DNA of 64,000 nt from Candidatus Obscuribacterales bacterium. Its GTDB lineage: Bacteria; Cyanobacteriota; Vampirovibrionia; Obscuribacterales; Obscuribacteraceae. The stretch spans positions 1,426,001 through 1,490,000 of the forward strand of contig JAHBVO010000001.1 in NCBI GenBank assembly GCA_019637435.1, read 5' to 3'. Numbering within the stretch: the stretch's first letter is position 1; every line of letters begins with the position of its first letter. Positions 26,364-34,078 of this stretch are shown piece by piece. A model generated the notes under the pieces. The model was not told the origin of the DNA, ran no database searches, and was given only the letters and a program-made list of their open reading frames with translations. The translations under genes and the position numbers were made by a program.

Positions 26364-29300
26364 CTATCTGCGACTGCCTGGTTTTGGCGGTACGTTTTGA
26401 CCTTGTGGTCCCTGCGGACCCGGTTGGGGACCAGGTGTTTGCGTCTGCGACAATTCCGGGAACCAGGCATTGAGTTTGGCGCTGTCAAAGCCAGTGCTTG
26501 CCAGCTTTGCCATGATGGACGGCTCTTTACAGAGTGCCGGGCGCAACTCCAGACCTTTGTGAATATCAGCGATTCCGGCTTCCGGATTTTGTTGATTCGC
26601 TGCTATTTTTCGTACGCCCATGGAGACGTAGAGTAGTCCATCCGCTTGACCGATTTTCGAATAGTTCGCGGCATCCTGATTGATCTGAGTTAGCTCTGCC
26701 TGAGCTTCTGGTGTAAGCTGACCACCATTTGCATTCGTTGTGGATACGATCACCTGGCGTCTGGTTTCCAGAGAGGACAGTGCCGTTTGCACATCGACCG
26801 GATTTACTTTGCTGGCGGACTCGATTGCTTTGGCATAAGCATCCATTACTTGCTGTTCTGTTGGCTGTTCCGGAAGGTCCGCGAACGGCTGCAAGTTTTT
26901 AGCATGCTGCTCGCGCAAACGCTCGAATGCCTGCTGAACCTCTTGCGTTCCGGAAACTTCCTGGGGCTTATCACCCTGGAGCGGTAGTTCCGGGAACCAT
27001 GCCTTCAGCTGAGCATCCGCTACTCCAGTGCTCTTCAATTTCGAGAGCACCGCCTGATCGTTTGCCAGTTCCGGTCGCATAGTCAGACCTGTCTTGATGT
27101 CAGCTTTTCCTGCTTCAGGGCTGTCCGGTGTCATCTTCAGTCTGACTGCGCCACGTGAAATATTCAAGTAGGCTTCTGACTGATCGATGCGTTTGACCAT
27201 CTTCAGATTCGACTCTACTTTAGCCAATTCCGTTTTGGTGGCATCATCCGGTTCACCGCCCGTGATACTACCGATGATAGCTTGCTTTTTCGCTTCCAGA
27301 AGCTGGTTGGCTCTTGCTATATCTTCAGGACGTACCTGTTTGGCGTTTTCAATAGCCGAGCTAAACGCTGCTTCGATCGCGGTAGCGTCGGATGTTTCGT
27401 TGAGTGATTTCAACGGCTCCAGGATCTTGCGATGGTTCTCCGTAAGTCTCTCGAATGTCGCTTGATCGGCTTGCGCCTGGCTATCTTCCGGCTTCGCTTC
27501 GGGCTTGACCTCCGGTCTTACTTCCGGTTGCGGTGTAACCTCCGGCTTAACCTCGGTCTGCGGTCCCTCGGGTTTAGATTCCGGTTTGACCTCGGCTTGT
27601 GGAAGCTGAGGCTTCGTTTCCGGTTGCACCGTATGTGGTGTCTCCGTTGAGGCAGCAGGTTTCGCCAACTGTTTCTTAGGTTCGGTCAAATTTTCATTGA
27701 GGAAACCGTTTAACTTCTCCGCGCCGCGTTCTTCGGCTGTGTGCGGCTCAAGTTTACCGACTACGCGACCCTTAATCTTTCCGGATTCGTCTTTGTAAGG
27801 TTCCACAACGACAACGGTTGGCCAGGAGTTTGCTTGCAATTCATCTACAAGGTCCATGCGCTGTTCGCCGTTGATATCGGTGAAAACCGCTTTGTCTTTC
27901 AAGCTTTTTTGAACGCGATCGTCCGGCCATGCCTTCGCGGTCATATCTATACAGCCTGTGCAATCCGGTGACCCAACTTTTCCTACCAGTCGCCGGCCGG
28001 ATTTGAATGCGTCCTCGAGAGCCTTTTCGTATTCAGAGCCATCGTATTTCAACTTCTCCGGCTGCACGAGCGTCAATTCCGGTTTCGCTTCCGGTGGTGT
28101 CGCCGGTGGTGTCGTCTCCGTTTTACTTTCAGGCTTAGTCTCCGGTTTGTTTTCGGGCTTTACCTCGGGTTTTACTTCCGGCTTGTTTTCCGGTTTTACT
28201 TCGGGCGGTTTATTCGCCGCGACAAACTGGTCGATGGTTCCGTCTTTCTTAGCCTTCAGGTAATCGTCGAATTTGACTTCCGGCAGTTTCTCTTTCAGCT
28301 GATTGAGCTCATAAGGTGTGCGCATCAGCTGTTCAATGAATTGCGGGCTGTTCAGATAAGCCGGATTGTCTTTAGCGCCTTCTTTGATTTTGGCAACACC
28401 CTGGTCGAGTTGCGAGAAGTGCATCTGACTTATGCCGTGGTTCATCTTCGTCCACGCCGGAGCGTTCGCCATCAGATCAAGCACGCTCTGGCGCGCTTTA
28501 AGCGTATCGATTTTTTGCTTGTCGGCGCCTGCGCCTTTTGCGACTTCTGTTTCTAACTCACGAGAAGTCTTTTGCTTTACCAGAGCAACGTCTTTAGGAT
28601 CGAGCTTGGCTGCAGCGTCTTCGGCTTGGGCATATAAACCTTCACGCTGAGAGTAGGTCGCGCCTTTTAATTGTTTGAACGAATCTATGATTGTTTTCGC
28701 ATGCGGTGCGACCCGCGCTTCTGCCTCTGACTCCTGGCGACGAAGCCGTTCTTGTTCATTTGCTTCCGGTTTCACAGTAGCATCGGAACCACGTGGGGCC
28801 GCATCGGGGGTGATACCACGACTGCCATCCGGTTTGGACTCTTTGCCGGCATCCGGTACGTTATACGAACCCTTGCGTGAGTCCATCGTAGTTTGCGCGT
28901 GCCCGAGCTGCTGCTGGATGATAGTTCCGATTTCAGCGCGCGAGCCCCAGGTATTTGCAATATGATGTTCGAGTTGAGGTTTGCCATCCGCCCCGGCTTT
29001 CGGTGCAAAGATAGCTGTGTACGGGTGATTTGCGTCTCCCCGACTTGCTGCGACTTCTCTTCCTAATTCTGAATTTGGGTCCAATTGTGACATCTCTGCG
29101 TAGACGTAGACGGCTTTTTGAGCTCCGCCTTTGGCACCAGGGATAACACCATCGACGAGCTGCTTTGTTTCAGCACTGTTTTTGTTGCCCACGACAACCA
29201 CAAGCGGAACGCCATCGCGAGCGGCCTTTGCTTTAGCCGCTTCCATGTCTCCACTGGTGAAGTCGAAGTTCTTCTTGATCGAGTCGTTATAAGCCGCGTC

Positions 29301-29444
29301 AGAAGTCCAACCGACACCTTTGGCTCGGTCGCCGTCAATGATCGTGAAGCCATCACTCATTCCCGGCTTTTTGCTGGGATCGTAGATTTTATTGGCTTCT
29401 TTTAAGATCGATAACGGATCTGGATTTAATACTCTGGGATTCAC
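26364..29444 (-). CDS. Large protein with two thioredoxin-like domains and C-terminal repeats
   Basis: 1026 residues. Residues about 30-190 look like a thioredoxin fold without Cys (GVPLVVVVGNKNSAETKQLV). A helical section and a Pro/Glu/Lys-rich linker (repeating KPEVKPEN) follow. A second thioredoxin-like domain has SPDCTGCIDM (about C494 and C497) and ANSWPTVVVVEP with the cis-Pro, as in DsbD-gamma or thioredoxin_7 domains. A second Pro-rich linker leads to two related 150-residue helical repeats, each ending in LKAWFPEL / LNAWFPEL, and a Pro/Gly/Gln tail. No signal peptide is visible at this start. The GTG start lacks a good ribosome site, and the same frame upstream to a TGA near 29565 reads as Pro/Gln/Tyr-rich sequence, so the true N-terminus may lie further upstream. 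Confidence 0.8.
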   Translation of the reverse strand: MNPRVLNPDPLSILKEANKIYDPSKKPGMSDGFTIIDGDRAKGVGWTSDAAYNDSIKKNFDFTSGDMEAAKAKAARDGVPLVVVVGNKNSAETKQLVDGVIPGAKGGAQKAVYVYAEMSQLDPNSELGREVAASRGDANHPYTAIFAPKAGADGKPQLEHHIANTWGSRAEIGTIIQQQLGHAQTTMDSRKGSYNVPDAGKESKPDGSRGITPDAAPRGSDATVKPEANEQERLRRQESEAEARVAPHAKTIIDSFKQLKGATYSQREGLYAQAEDAAAKLDPKDVALVKQKTSRELETEVAKGAGADKQKIDTLKARQSVLDLMANAPAWTKMNHGISQMHFSQLDQGVAKIKEGAKDNPAYLNSPQFIEQLMRTPYELNQLKEKLPEVKFDDYLKAKKDGTIDQFVAANKPPEVKPENKPEVKPEVKPENKPETKPESKTETTPPATPPEAKPELTLVQPEKLKYDGSEYEKALEDAFKSGRRLVGKVGSPDCTGCIDMTAKAWPDDRVQKSLKDKAVFTDINGEQRMDLVDELQANSWPTVVVVEPYKDESGKIKGRVVGKLEPHTAEERGAEKLNGFLNENLTEPKKQLAKPAASTETPHTVQPETKPQLPQAEVKPESKPEGPQTEVKPEVTPQPEVRPEVKPEAKPEDSQAQADQATFERLTENHRKILEPLKSLNETSDATAIEAAFSSAIENAKQVRPEDIARANQLLEAKKQAIIGSITGGEPDDATKTELAKVESNLKMVKRIDQSEAYLNISRGAVRLKMTPDSPEAGKADIKTGLTMRPELANDQAVLSKLKSTGVADAQLKAWFPELPLQGDKPQEVSGTQEVQQAFERLREQHAKNLQPFADLPEQPTEQQVMDAYAKAIESASKVNPVDVQTALSSLETRRQVIVSTTNANGGQLTPEAQAELTQINQDAANYSKIGQADGLLYVSMGVRKIAANQQNPEAGIADIHKGLELRPALCKEPSIMAKLASTGFDSAKLNAWFPELSQTQTPGPQPGPQGPQGQNVPPKPGSRR

Positions 29445-29749
29445 AACCTGTGAATCGGGTCTGACATCGTTCGGTCTTGGCTGCGGATTATCCGGATAAG
29501 GCCTCGGTTGAGGCTGTGGATAATAAGGCTGCGGATAGTACGGTGTCGGACATGGACGCGGACCTCAACCCATGGACCTGTTTCCTCTTGAGCTACTACA
29601 TCGAGAGGCGGAATGCCTCTGTCCGACAATAATAGAAGGCGGTCGTGAACAATTTGTACCCAAAAAAGCGCTGTGTTCGTAATAACCGCACCATACCGGC
29701 TTTTCAATATCAAAACTTTTTTGAGAACCAAATTCTTTTTTGAATAAAC
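29445..29749. other. Region between ribokinase and the large thioredoxin-fold gene
   Basis: About 305 bases. Positions 29445-29563, read on the minus strand in the frame of the following gene, encode Pro/Tyr/Gln-rich sequence (PYYPQPYYPQPQPRPYPDNP) with no start codon, closed by a TGA near 29565. The rest shows no convincing gene, promoter or terminator. It may contain the broken 5' part of the large gene. Confidence 0.45.
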
Positions 29750-30691
29750 CTAAACCGCTCGGCCGGAAAGCATCAAGTCTTCGATCTCGGCTCTTGTCGG
29801 CAATGAGGCAGCTGCTCCCATTTTTGTTGTTGCGAGCGCTCCACCGGCACACGCGAAACGCAAAGCGGTTTTGATATCGTCGCCTTCAGCGAGCCTTGCT
29901 GCCAGAGCACCGACGAATGCGTCGCCCGCGGCCGTTGTGTCCTGAACTTTTACAGGGAACGCTGGCGCGTAAAGTTCATTCTTTTGTTCATCCAAACCAA
30001 TCACGCCCTTGTCCCCTAACGTGATGAGGACCGTTTTAATACCGGTCGCCTGCAATTGTTCTGCGGCTTTAAGAGCGGTTTCTTTGCTATTTACTTTTAT
30101 ACCGGTGAGCAATGATGCTTCCGATTCGTTTGGAACGAATATGTCGATGTTGCGCAAAAGTTCCGGAGGTAATTTCCCGTCTTGAGGGGCTGGCGCTGGG
30201 TTTAGAAGAACGATTTTTCCTTCCTCCTTGCAGACTTGCGCGGCATACGTCACTGTCATCAAGGGACTTTCCAGTTGAAGAACCACTATTTTGCTATTGC
30301 GAATTTTGTCCATGGCATCGTCGATGTCCTGCGGGCAAAGGTTTTCATTTGATCGTGTAGCGATCACGATGCTGTTGTCGCCCTGCGGATCTATATAGAT
30401 GTTAGCGAGTCCCGTACCCACATCAGGATCTTTGATGACGGAGGATGCGTCTGCGCCTGCATCTTGCAATGTGCTGATGATCATGTCGGCATAGGAATCA
30501 TTGCCAACGCGGCCGATCATCGCTGTTTTCGCGCCTGCTCTGGCTGCCGCTAAAGCCTGGTTGTTACCCTTTCCGCCTACGAATGTTTGATACGAATCTG
30601 CTTTGATTGTTTCTCCACGTGCCGGTCGATACGGAACGCCAAAAACCATATCGAGACTCAAACTACCAATTACAAGAACTCCTTCAGACAT
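29750..30691 (-). CDS. rbsK: Ribokinase
   Basis: 313 residues of the PfkB carbohydrate kinase family. The N-terminal FVGGKGNNQALAAARAG is the substrate-binding signature, and DTTAAGDAFVGALAARLAEG near residue 245 holds the catalytic Asp and the anion hole. NPAPAP and FVPNESEA are typical of RbsK proper. It phosphorylates ribose to ribose-5-phosphate with ATP in the cytoplasm. No ribose transporter or rbsD is adjacent, so the source may be nucleoside turnover. The ATG is clear; a long leader region with a hairpin and a hexamer array lies upstream. Confidence 0.9.
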   Translation of the reverse strand: MSEGVLVIGSLSLDMVFGVPYRPARGETIKADSYQTFVGGKGNNQALAAARAGAKTAMIGRVGNDSYADMIISTLQDAGADASSVIKDPDVGTGLANIYIDPQGDNSIVIATRSNENLCPQDIDDAMDKIRNSKIVVLQLESPLMTVTYAAQVCKEEGKIVLLNPAPAPQDGKLPPELLRNIDIFVPNESEASLLTGIKVNSKETALKAAEQLQATGIKTVLITLGDKGVIGLDEQKNELYAPAFPVKVQDTTAAGDAFVGALAARLAEGDDIKTALRFACAGGALATTKMGAAASLPTRAEIEDLMLSGRAV

Positions 30692-30760
30692 GCGACACTC
30701 CTTGCGACTTTGAGACCCTGAGAGCCCTTGCGAGGCGAGAAACCTCTGCCAGCTTATTGG

Positions 30761-30811
30761 GTTCGCAAACCTGAACCCTCGGTGGTGGAACCGTCGGGTT
30801 CGGTTGCGAAC
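30761..30811. repeat. Long imperfect hairpin upstream of rbsK
   Basis: Arms 30761-30778 and 30796-30811 pair over 16 bases with two single-base bulges (outer GTTCGCAA with TTGCGAAC, inner GAACCC with GGGTTC), leaving a 17-base loop. It lies 70 bases before the rbsK start. It may be a leader structure, an operator, or a relic of a small mobile repeat. Confidence 0.5.
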
Positions 30812-30905
30812 GTGCCACGCCCGATTATATTCGCTTGACTTCGGCGGCGCCTCCTACGCCGTCCGCTTCGTCCTTGCACCCGCACCGGCACACGAATCGA
30901 ACCGA

Positions 30906-30995
30906 CAACGGCAACCGCAATGGCAACGACAACAACAACCGCAACGGCACCGACAACTACAACTACAACGGCAACGTCAAGGTCAAGGTCGACGT
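30906..30995. repeat. In-phase CAACNN hexanucleotide array
   Basis: Fifteen consecutive six-base units in register, nearly all beginning CAA (CAACGG, CAACCG, CAATGG, CAACGA, CAACAA, then similar). Copies vary in the last two to three bases. On the plus strand it translates as Asn/Gly-rich, on the minus as Val-rich, but it lies in intergenic DNA. Confidence 0.7.
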
Positions 30996-31254
30996 ACCCG
31001 CCTCCGGTTTCGAACATGCGTTGCGGAAACTCGTTAAGCTCGTTCCGCTAATAGGTGAATCAATTTGTTGCGTTTCCAGCTTCGCAAAAACGAGATTTGG
31101 CTCTAAGTGTATGTCGGTGCTTGCTTTTCAGCATTTCCCTTCTGGAGGGAACCTCCTTAAGAAGTTGCGCGCACCTACGAGCCCTGTTACCTCAGCAACC
31201 AATGAGTGCTTTTTGCTTGGTAGCCTTCGCTCTGCACGATGATTCGCTGGTCTG

Positions 31255-31260
31255 TATAAT
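31255..31260 (+). promoter_or_regulatory. Candidate -10 box for the MDR oxidoreductase
   Basis: TATAAT, 39 bases before the ATG at 31300. The -35 region 17 bases upstream (CTGCAC) is a poor match to TTGACA, so this is only a candidate. Confidence 0.3.
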
Positions 31261-31299
31261 TGCTTCCTCTGCCGCTACGATTCAATTCAGGTGACATCC

Positions 31300-32295
31300 A
31301 TGCCAAAGATAATCAAACTTCACGCGCTTGGCGGAGTTGAAGAACTAAGAGTCGAGGATGTGGAACCTCAAGAGCCTGGTCCGGGAGAAGTTCGCATCAA
31401 GGTGAAAGCGATCGGTTTAAATCGAGCAGAGGTCTTATTCCGCCAGGGGATGTACCTGGAGATGCCTAAGCTGCCGTCGCGAATCGGATACGAGGCGTCA
31501 GGGTACGTCGACAAGGTTGGCTCCGGCGTGAACGAATTCAAGGTCGGCGAATATGTCAGCACCATCCCTGCGTTTGCAATGAGTCAATATGGCGTTTATG
31601 GTGAGGAAGCTGTAGTCCCAGCAAGAGCTCTGTCACACGTTCCAGCCAGCTTGACGCCGGCCGAGGCTGCGAGCGTCTGGATGCAGTATCTCACCGCAGG
31701 TGGTGCTCTCGTTGAGATTGGCAAATTACAACATGGTCAGTTCGTGGTGGTCACCGCAGGCAGTAGCAGTGTCGGCCTGGCTGCGATTCAAGTCATTAAG
31801 GACGCCGGTGCCATCTCTATTTTGACGACTCGAACAGCGAAGAAGAAACAAGCTCTTCTCGATGCCGGTGCGGACCATGTGATTGTGACTGATGATGAGA
31901 AACTGTCCGAGCGTGTAATGCAAATCACCAATAATAAAGGTGCCGACATCATCTTCGACTCAGTCGCCGGAGCACTCATAACCGAACTTGCGAAGTGCGC
32001 GAAGCTCGAAGCGCAGATAATCATCTACGGCGCGTTGAGCCTGGAAACAACTCCGTTGCCGTTCAAGCTCGCTTTGAAAAAGGGCCTTATTATTCGAGGC
32101 TATACGATGCATCTTGTGACCGATGACGATGACCGTTACGCGCGCATGCGAAAGTACATTACGGAACGTCTGGAGAGTGGTGTGTTTAAACCGGTCGTCG
32201 ATTCCAGACTCTTTGATCTGGAGCACCTCGGAGAATCGCATACATACATGGAATCAAATCAACAACTCGGTAAGGTCGTTGTACTAGTCGACTGA
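31300..32295 (+). CDS. Zinc-independent NADPH:quinone oxidoreductase-like (MDR) protein
   Basis: About 331 residues of the medium-chain dehydrogenase/reductase superfamily. An N-terminal GroES-like domain (PGPGEVRIKVKAIGLNRAEV, then GYEASGYVDKVGSGV) is followed by a Rossmann fold with VVTAGSSSVGLAAIQVIKDAG binding NAD(P)H. Cys/His zinc ligands are absent, as in the quinone oxidoreductase branch. It likely reduces a quinone or another unsaturated carbonyl. The ATG at 31300 has CAGGTGA upstream; a GTG at 31291 overlaps that sequence and is less likely. It stands alone behind a TATAAT. Confidence 0.85.
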   Translation: MPKIIKLHALGGVEELRVEDVEPQEPGPGEVRIKVKAIGLNRAEVLFRQGMYLEMPKLPSRIGYEASGYVDKVGSGVNEFKVGEYVSTIPAFAMSQYGVYGEEAVVPARALSHVPASLTPAEAASVWMQYLTAGGALVEIGKLQHGQFVVVTAGSSSVGLAAIQVIKDAGAISILTTRTAKKKQALLDAGADHVIVTDDEKLSERVMQITNNKGADIIFDSVAGALITELAKCAKLEAQIIIYGALSLETTPLPFKLALKKGLIIRGYTMHLVTDDDDRYARMRKYITERLESGVFKPVVDSRLFDLEHLGESHTYMESNQQLGKVVVLVD

Positions 32296-32449
32296 AGTAC
32301 TCGGTCCTGGTGCTTGCAAGAATTTGGCTTCGGGGTGCTTCGCCTCAGGGTGACTTAAGTCATATGATGTTATGACGTGACGCAGATGCGACGTTGTCGA
32401 GGTTTCGCCATACTACTAGAAGATTTCTTCGTGTGCAGGATGGCAGAAG

Positions 32450-32989
32450 ATGACGATTTTCATTGACGTCGTTTCTAGATTACTAGTTCATGGTATCACT
32501 ATTGGTGCCTCGATTCTTGGGGCTGCTCATGTGCTTAGCCGTTTCAACGCGCCAATCAGGCAAGATAATAACGGTGAGGCATTTCTTCAAGTACTTGCTC
32601 GCTATCACATGCGGGTTGAATGTCACGCGCCGTGTGGAAACGACTGGGGCTACGATTATTTTGCTCAATCAGCGCCCTTCCAAATTATCGCTATGATTGT
32701 TTGCACCGCGGTGATTTATCTTGGTCTCTCGCTAATCGTTGGAATACTTCCAGGTCGCGACGAGTCTTATTTGAGGTTTTTCATGCGCAGACTATTGGTC
32801 GTTTTCGTAGTTGCCGGCACGGCAGTGAGTGGTATCTACTCATGTGTTAGCGCAGCCGTGGACAGGGCGCAGTTCAAATATAATTACGGACTTAACGCAT
32901 CGCCATCCGGAGCGAACGTATTGACCGTAACAGAAGACGTCGTGCGCGATAGGATGACGGGCTATTCGCCTTCGGTTGGATCGAAATAG
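32450..32989 (+). CDS. Hypothetical three-helix membrane protein
   Basis: 179 residues with three hydrophobic segments: about 12-28, 76-98 and 113-135. The loop after the first helix carries a Cys pair (VECHAPCGNDW) that may face outside and form a disulphide. I do not recognise a family. An ATG at 32440 is out of frame and stops quickly, so 32450 is used, with AGGA upstream. Its last 28 bases overlap the end of the convergent VOC gene. Confidence 0.6.
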   Translation: MTIFIDVVSRLLVHGITIGASILGAAHVLSRFNAPIRQDNNGEAFLQVLARYHMRVECHAPCGNDWGYDYFAQSAPFQIIAMIVCTAVIYLGLSLIVGILPGRDESYLRFFMRRLLVVFVVAGTAVSGIYSCVSAAVDRAQFKYNYGLNASPSGANVLTVTEDVVRDRMTGYSPSVGSK

Positions 32990-34068
32990 GCGCGGTCCGT
33001 GCTGGTTTCATCGACTTGAAAAATGGCGAAACGGTTTCCGCTTGGATCCTCGAAGCTGTAGGCTTCGCCGTTCGGAGTACCGAAGGGACCAGCTACGGGT
33101 TTCCATCCGCGAGCAGTCAGGTCGCGAGCGCAGCTCGACAGGTCGGACACTCGAAAGACAGGCTGGCAACTCGGCGCTTGACGCGAGTCCGAGAGTAGAA
33201 TGAGCGGACCCGCCGAAAGACTGAAAGCTGTGATTTTGGAGCCGAAGCGATCGAATTTCCACACTTCTTGCGCACCAAGCACTTCGCGGTAATATGTCAG
33301 ATCACGTTCATAGTCCGATGTTCCCATGTACAGATACTCGACGGCTAGGAACGGTAGCGCGGTGTCAATGGCGGTGGCAGAGCTTTGAACCCGCGTATGG
33401 TCACTCGCTGCTGCGATGTGTTCTGCATGTGCATCGACCGAAAATGGTTCAATCTCGCGAGTATCGACACCGATTAACCGAGAAGGACGAGCTGCCGGCG
33501 CTGATGAAGCGGACGAAGCCGCCGGCGAGGATGGGGCGAAATTACTTTGCGCGGCTGGCAGAGATCGCTCGTGCCCACTGGATGTACTTGGTATGTTGTT
33601 GCCGGTATTGGTAGCGGCGGTATTTCCACTGGACGAGTGGCTTGAAGAGCTTGCACCGATTATGGTGCCGCCTGAGCCTGGCGCGCCGCTTATTGTTCCG
33701 CTGGTACTTGGAGCACCAATAATGGTGCCACCAGCGGGGCGACCTTGAGAAGAGTTTGGAGAAGCTGTATCAGGTTTTGCTCCTTCAAGCTTCATTCTGC
33801 GGCGGTCTTCCATGCTGATTTCCAGCATGACCGCGCATGTTCTTTGTTTAAACTCGAAGGCTTCGGTTGATAAACCCTTTTCCTCGATCGCCTTGGCGAG
33901 ATTCTGAAGTTCGCCGGCAATCTCTTTCTGATTTTTATTGCAGAGAATAGTGATGGTTTGCACTATGTCGCGATAAAGTTCGTTTGACCGCGCCGCATCT
34001 GAAGTCGCGATCGCTTCGTTCGCTTTTGCGAGGAGCTCTGCTCTTTGCGTGTCGTCTACAAATGGCAT
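32962..34068 (-). CDS. VOC/glyoxalase-domain protein with long disordered linker
   Basis: About 368 residues. An N-terminal helical part (about 1-90; RAELLAKANEAIATSDAARS) is followed by about 130 residues of Gly/Ser/Ala/Thr-rich low complexity, including a repeated GGTIIGAP/GTISGAP unit. The last 125 residues form a VOC (glyoxalase/bleomycin-resistance fold) domain: VEYLYMGTSDYERDLTYYRE, then SFEDPSGNRFAIFQVDE. VOC domains bind metals and catalyse isomerisation or dioxygenation, or bind drugs; metal ligands are not obvious here. The ATG at 34068 lies ten bases after the stop of the fadJ-like gene with GGTAA between them, so they form an operon. Confidence 0.75.
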   Translation of the reverse strand: MPFVDDTQRAELLAKANEAIATSDAARSNELYRDIVQTITILCNKNQKEIAGELQNLAKAIEEKGLSTEAFEFKQRTCAVMLEISMEDRRRMKLEGAKPDTASPNSSQGRPAGGTIIGAPSTSGTISGAPGSGGTIIGASSSSHSSSGNTAATNTGNNIPSTSSGHERSLPAAQSNFAPSSPAASSASSAPAARPSRLIGVDTREIEPFSVDAHAEHIAAASDHTRVQSSATAIDTALPFLAVEYLYMGTSDYERDLTYYREVLGAQEVWKFDRFGSKITAFSLSAGPLILLSDSRQAPSCQPVFRVSDLSSCARDLTARGWKPVAGPFGTPNGEAYSFEDPSGNRFAIFQVDETSTDRAYFDPTEGE

Positions 34069-34078
34069 TTGGGTTACC

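Larger units (their letters stand above)
30692..31299. other. Divergent intergenic region with hairpin and hexamer array
   Basis: About 600 bases between rbsK (minus) and an oxidoreductase gene (plus). It holds a long hairpin at 30761-30811, a GC-rich stretch, a CAACNN hexamer array at 30906-30995 and a TATAAT at 31255-31260. The reading frames in it are low-complexity translations of the repeat and I do not call them genes. Confidence 0.6.

Noticed and set aside
29441..29731. 96-residue minus-strand frame between rbsK and the large gene
   Set aside because: Composition is unlike a protein and it overlaps the Pro-rich coding-like frame of the downstream gene.
30761..30811. tRNA-like TTCGCAA and loop structure before rbsK
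   Set aside because: There is no acceptor stem, anticodon arm or GGTTCRA T-loop; it is a simple hairpin.
30835..31242. Asn/Gly-rich open reading frame on the plus strand, and a Val-rich one opposite
   Set aside because: Both are translations of the CAACNN array; no ribosome site and no sequence of ordinary composition that looks conserved.
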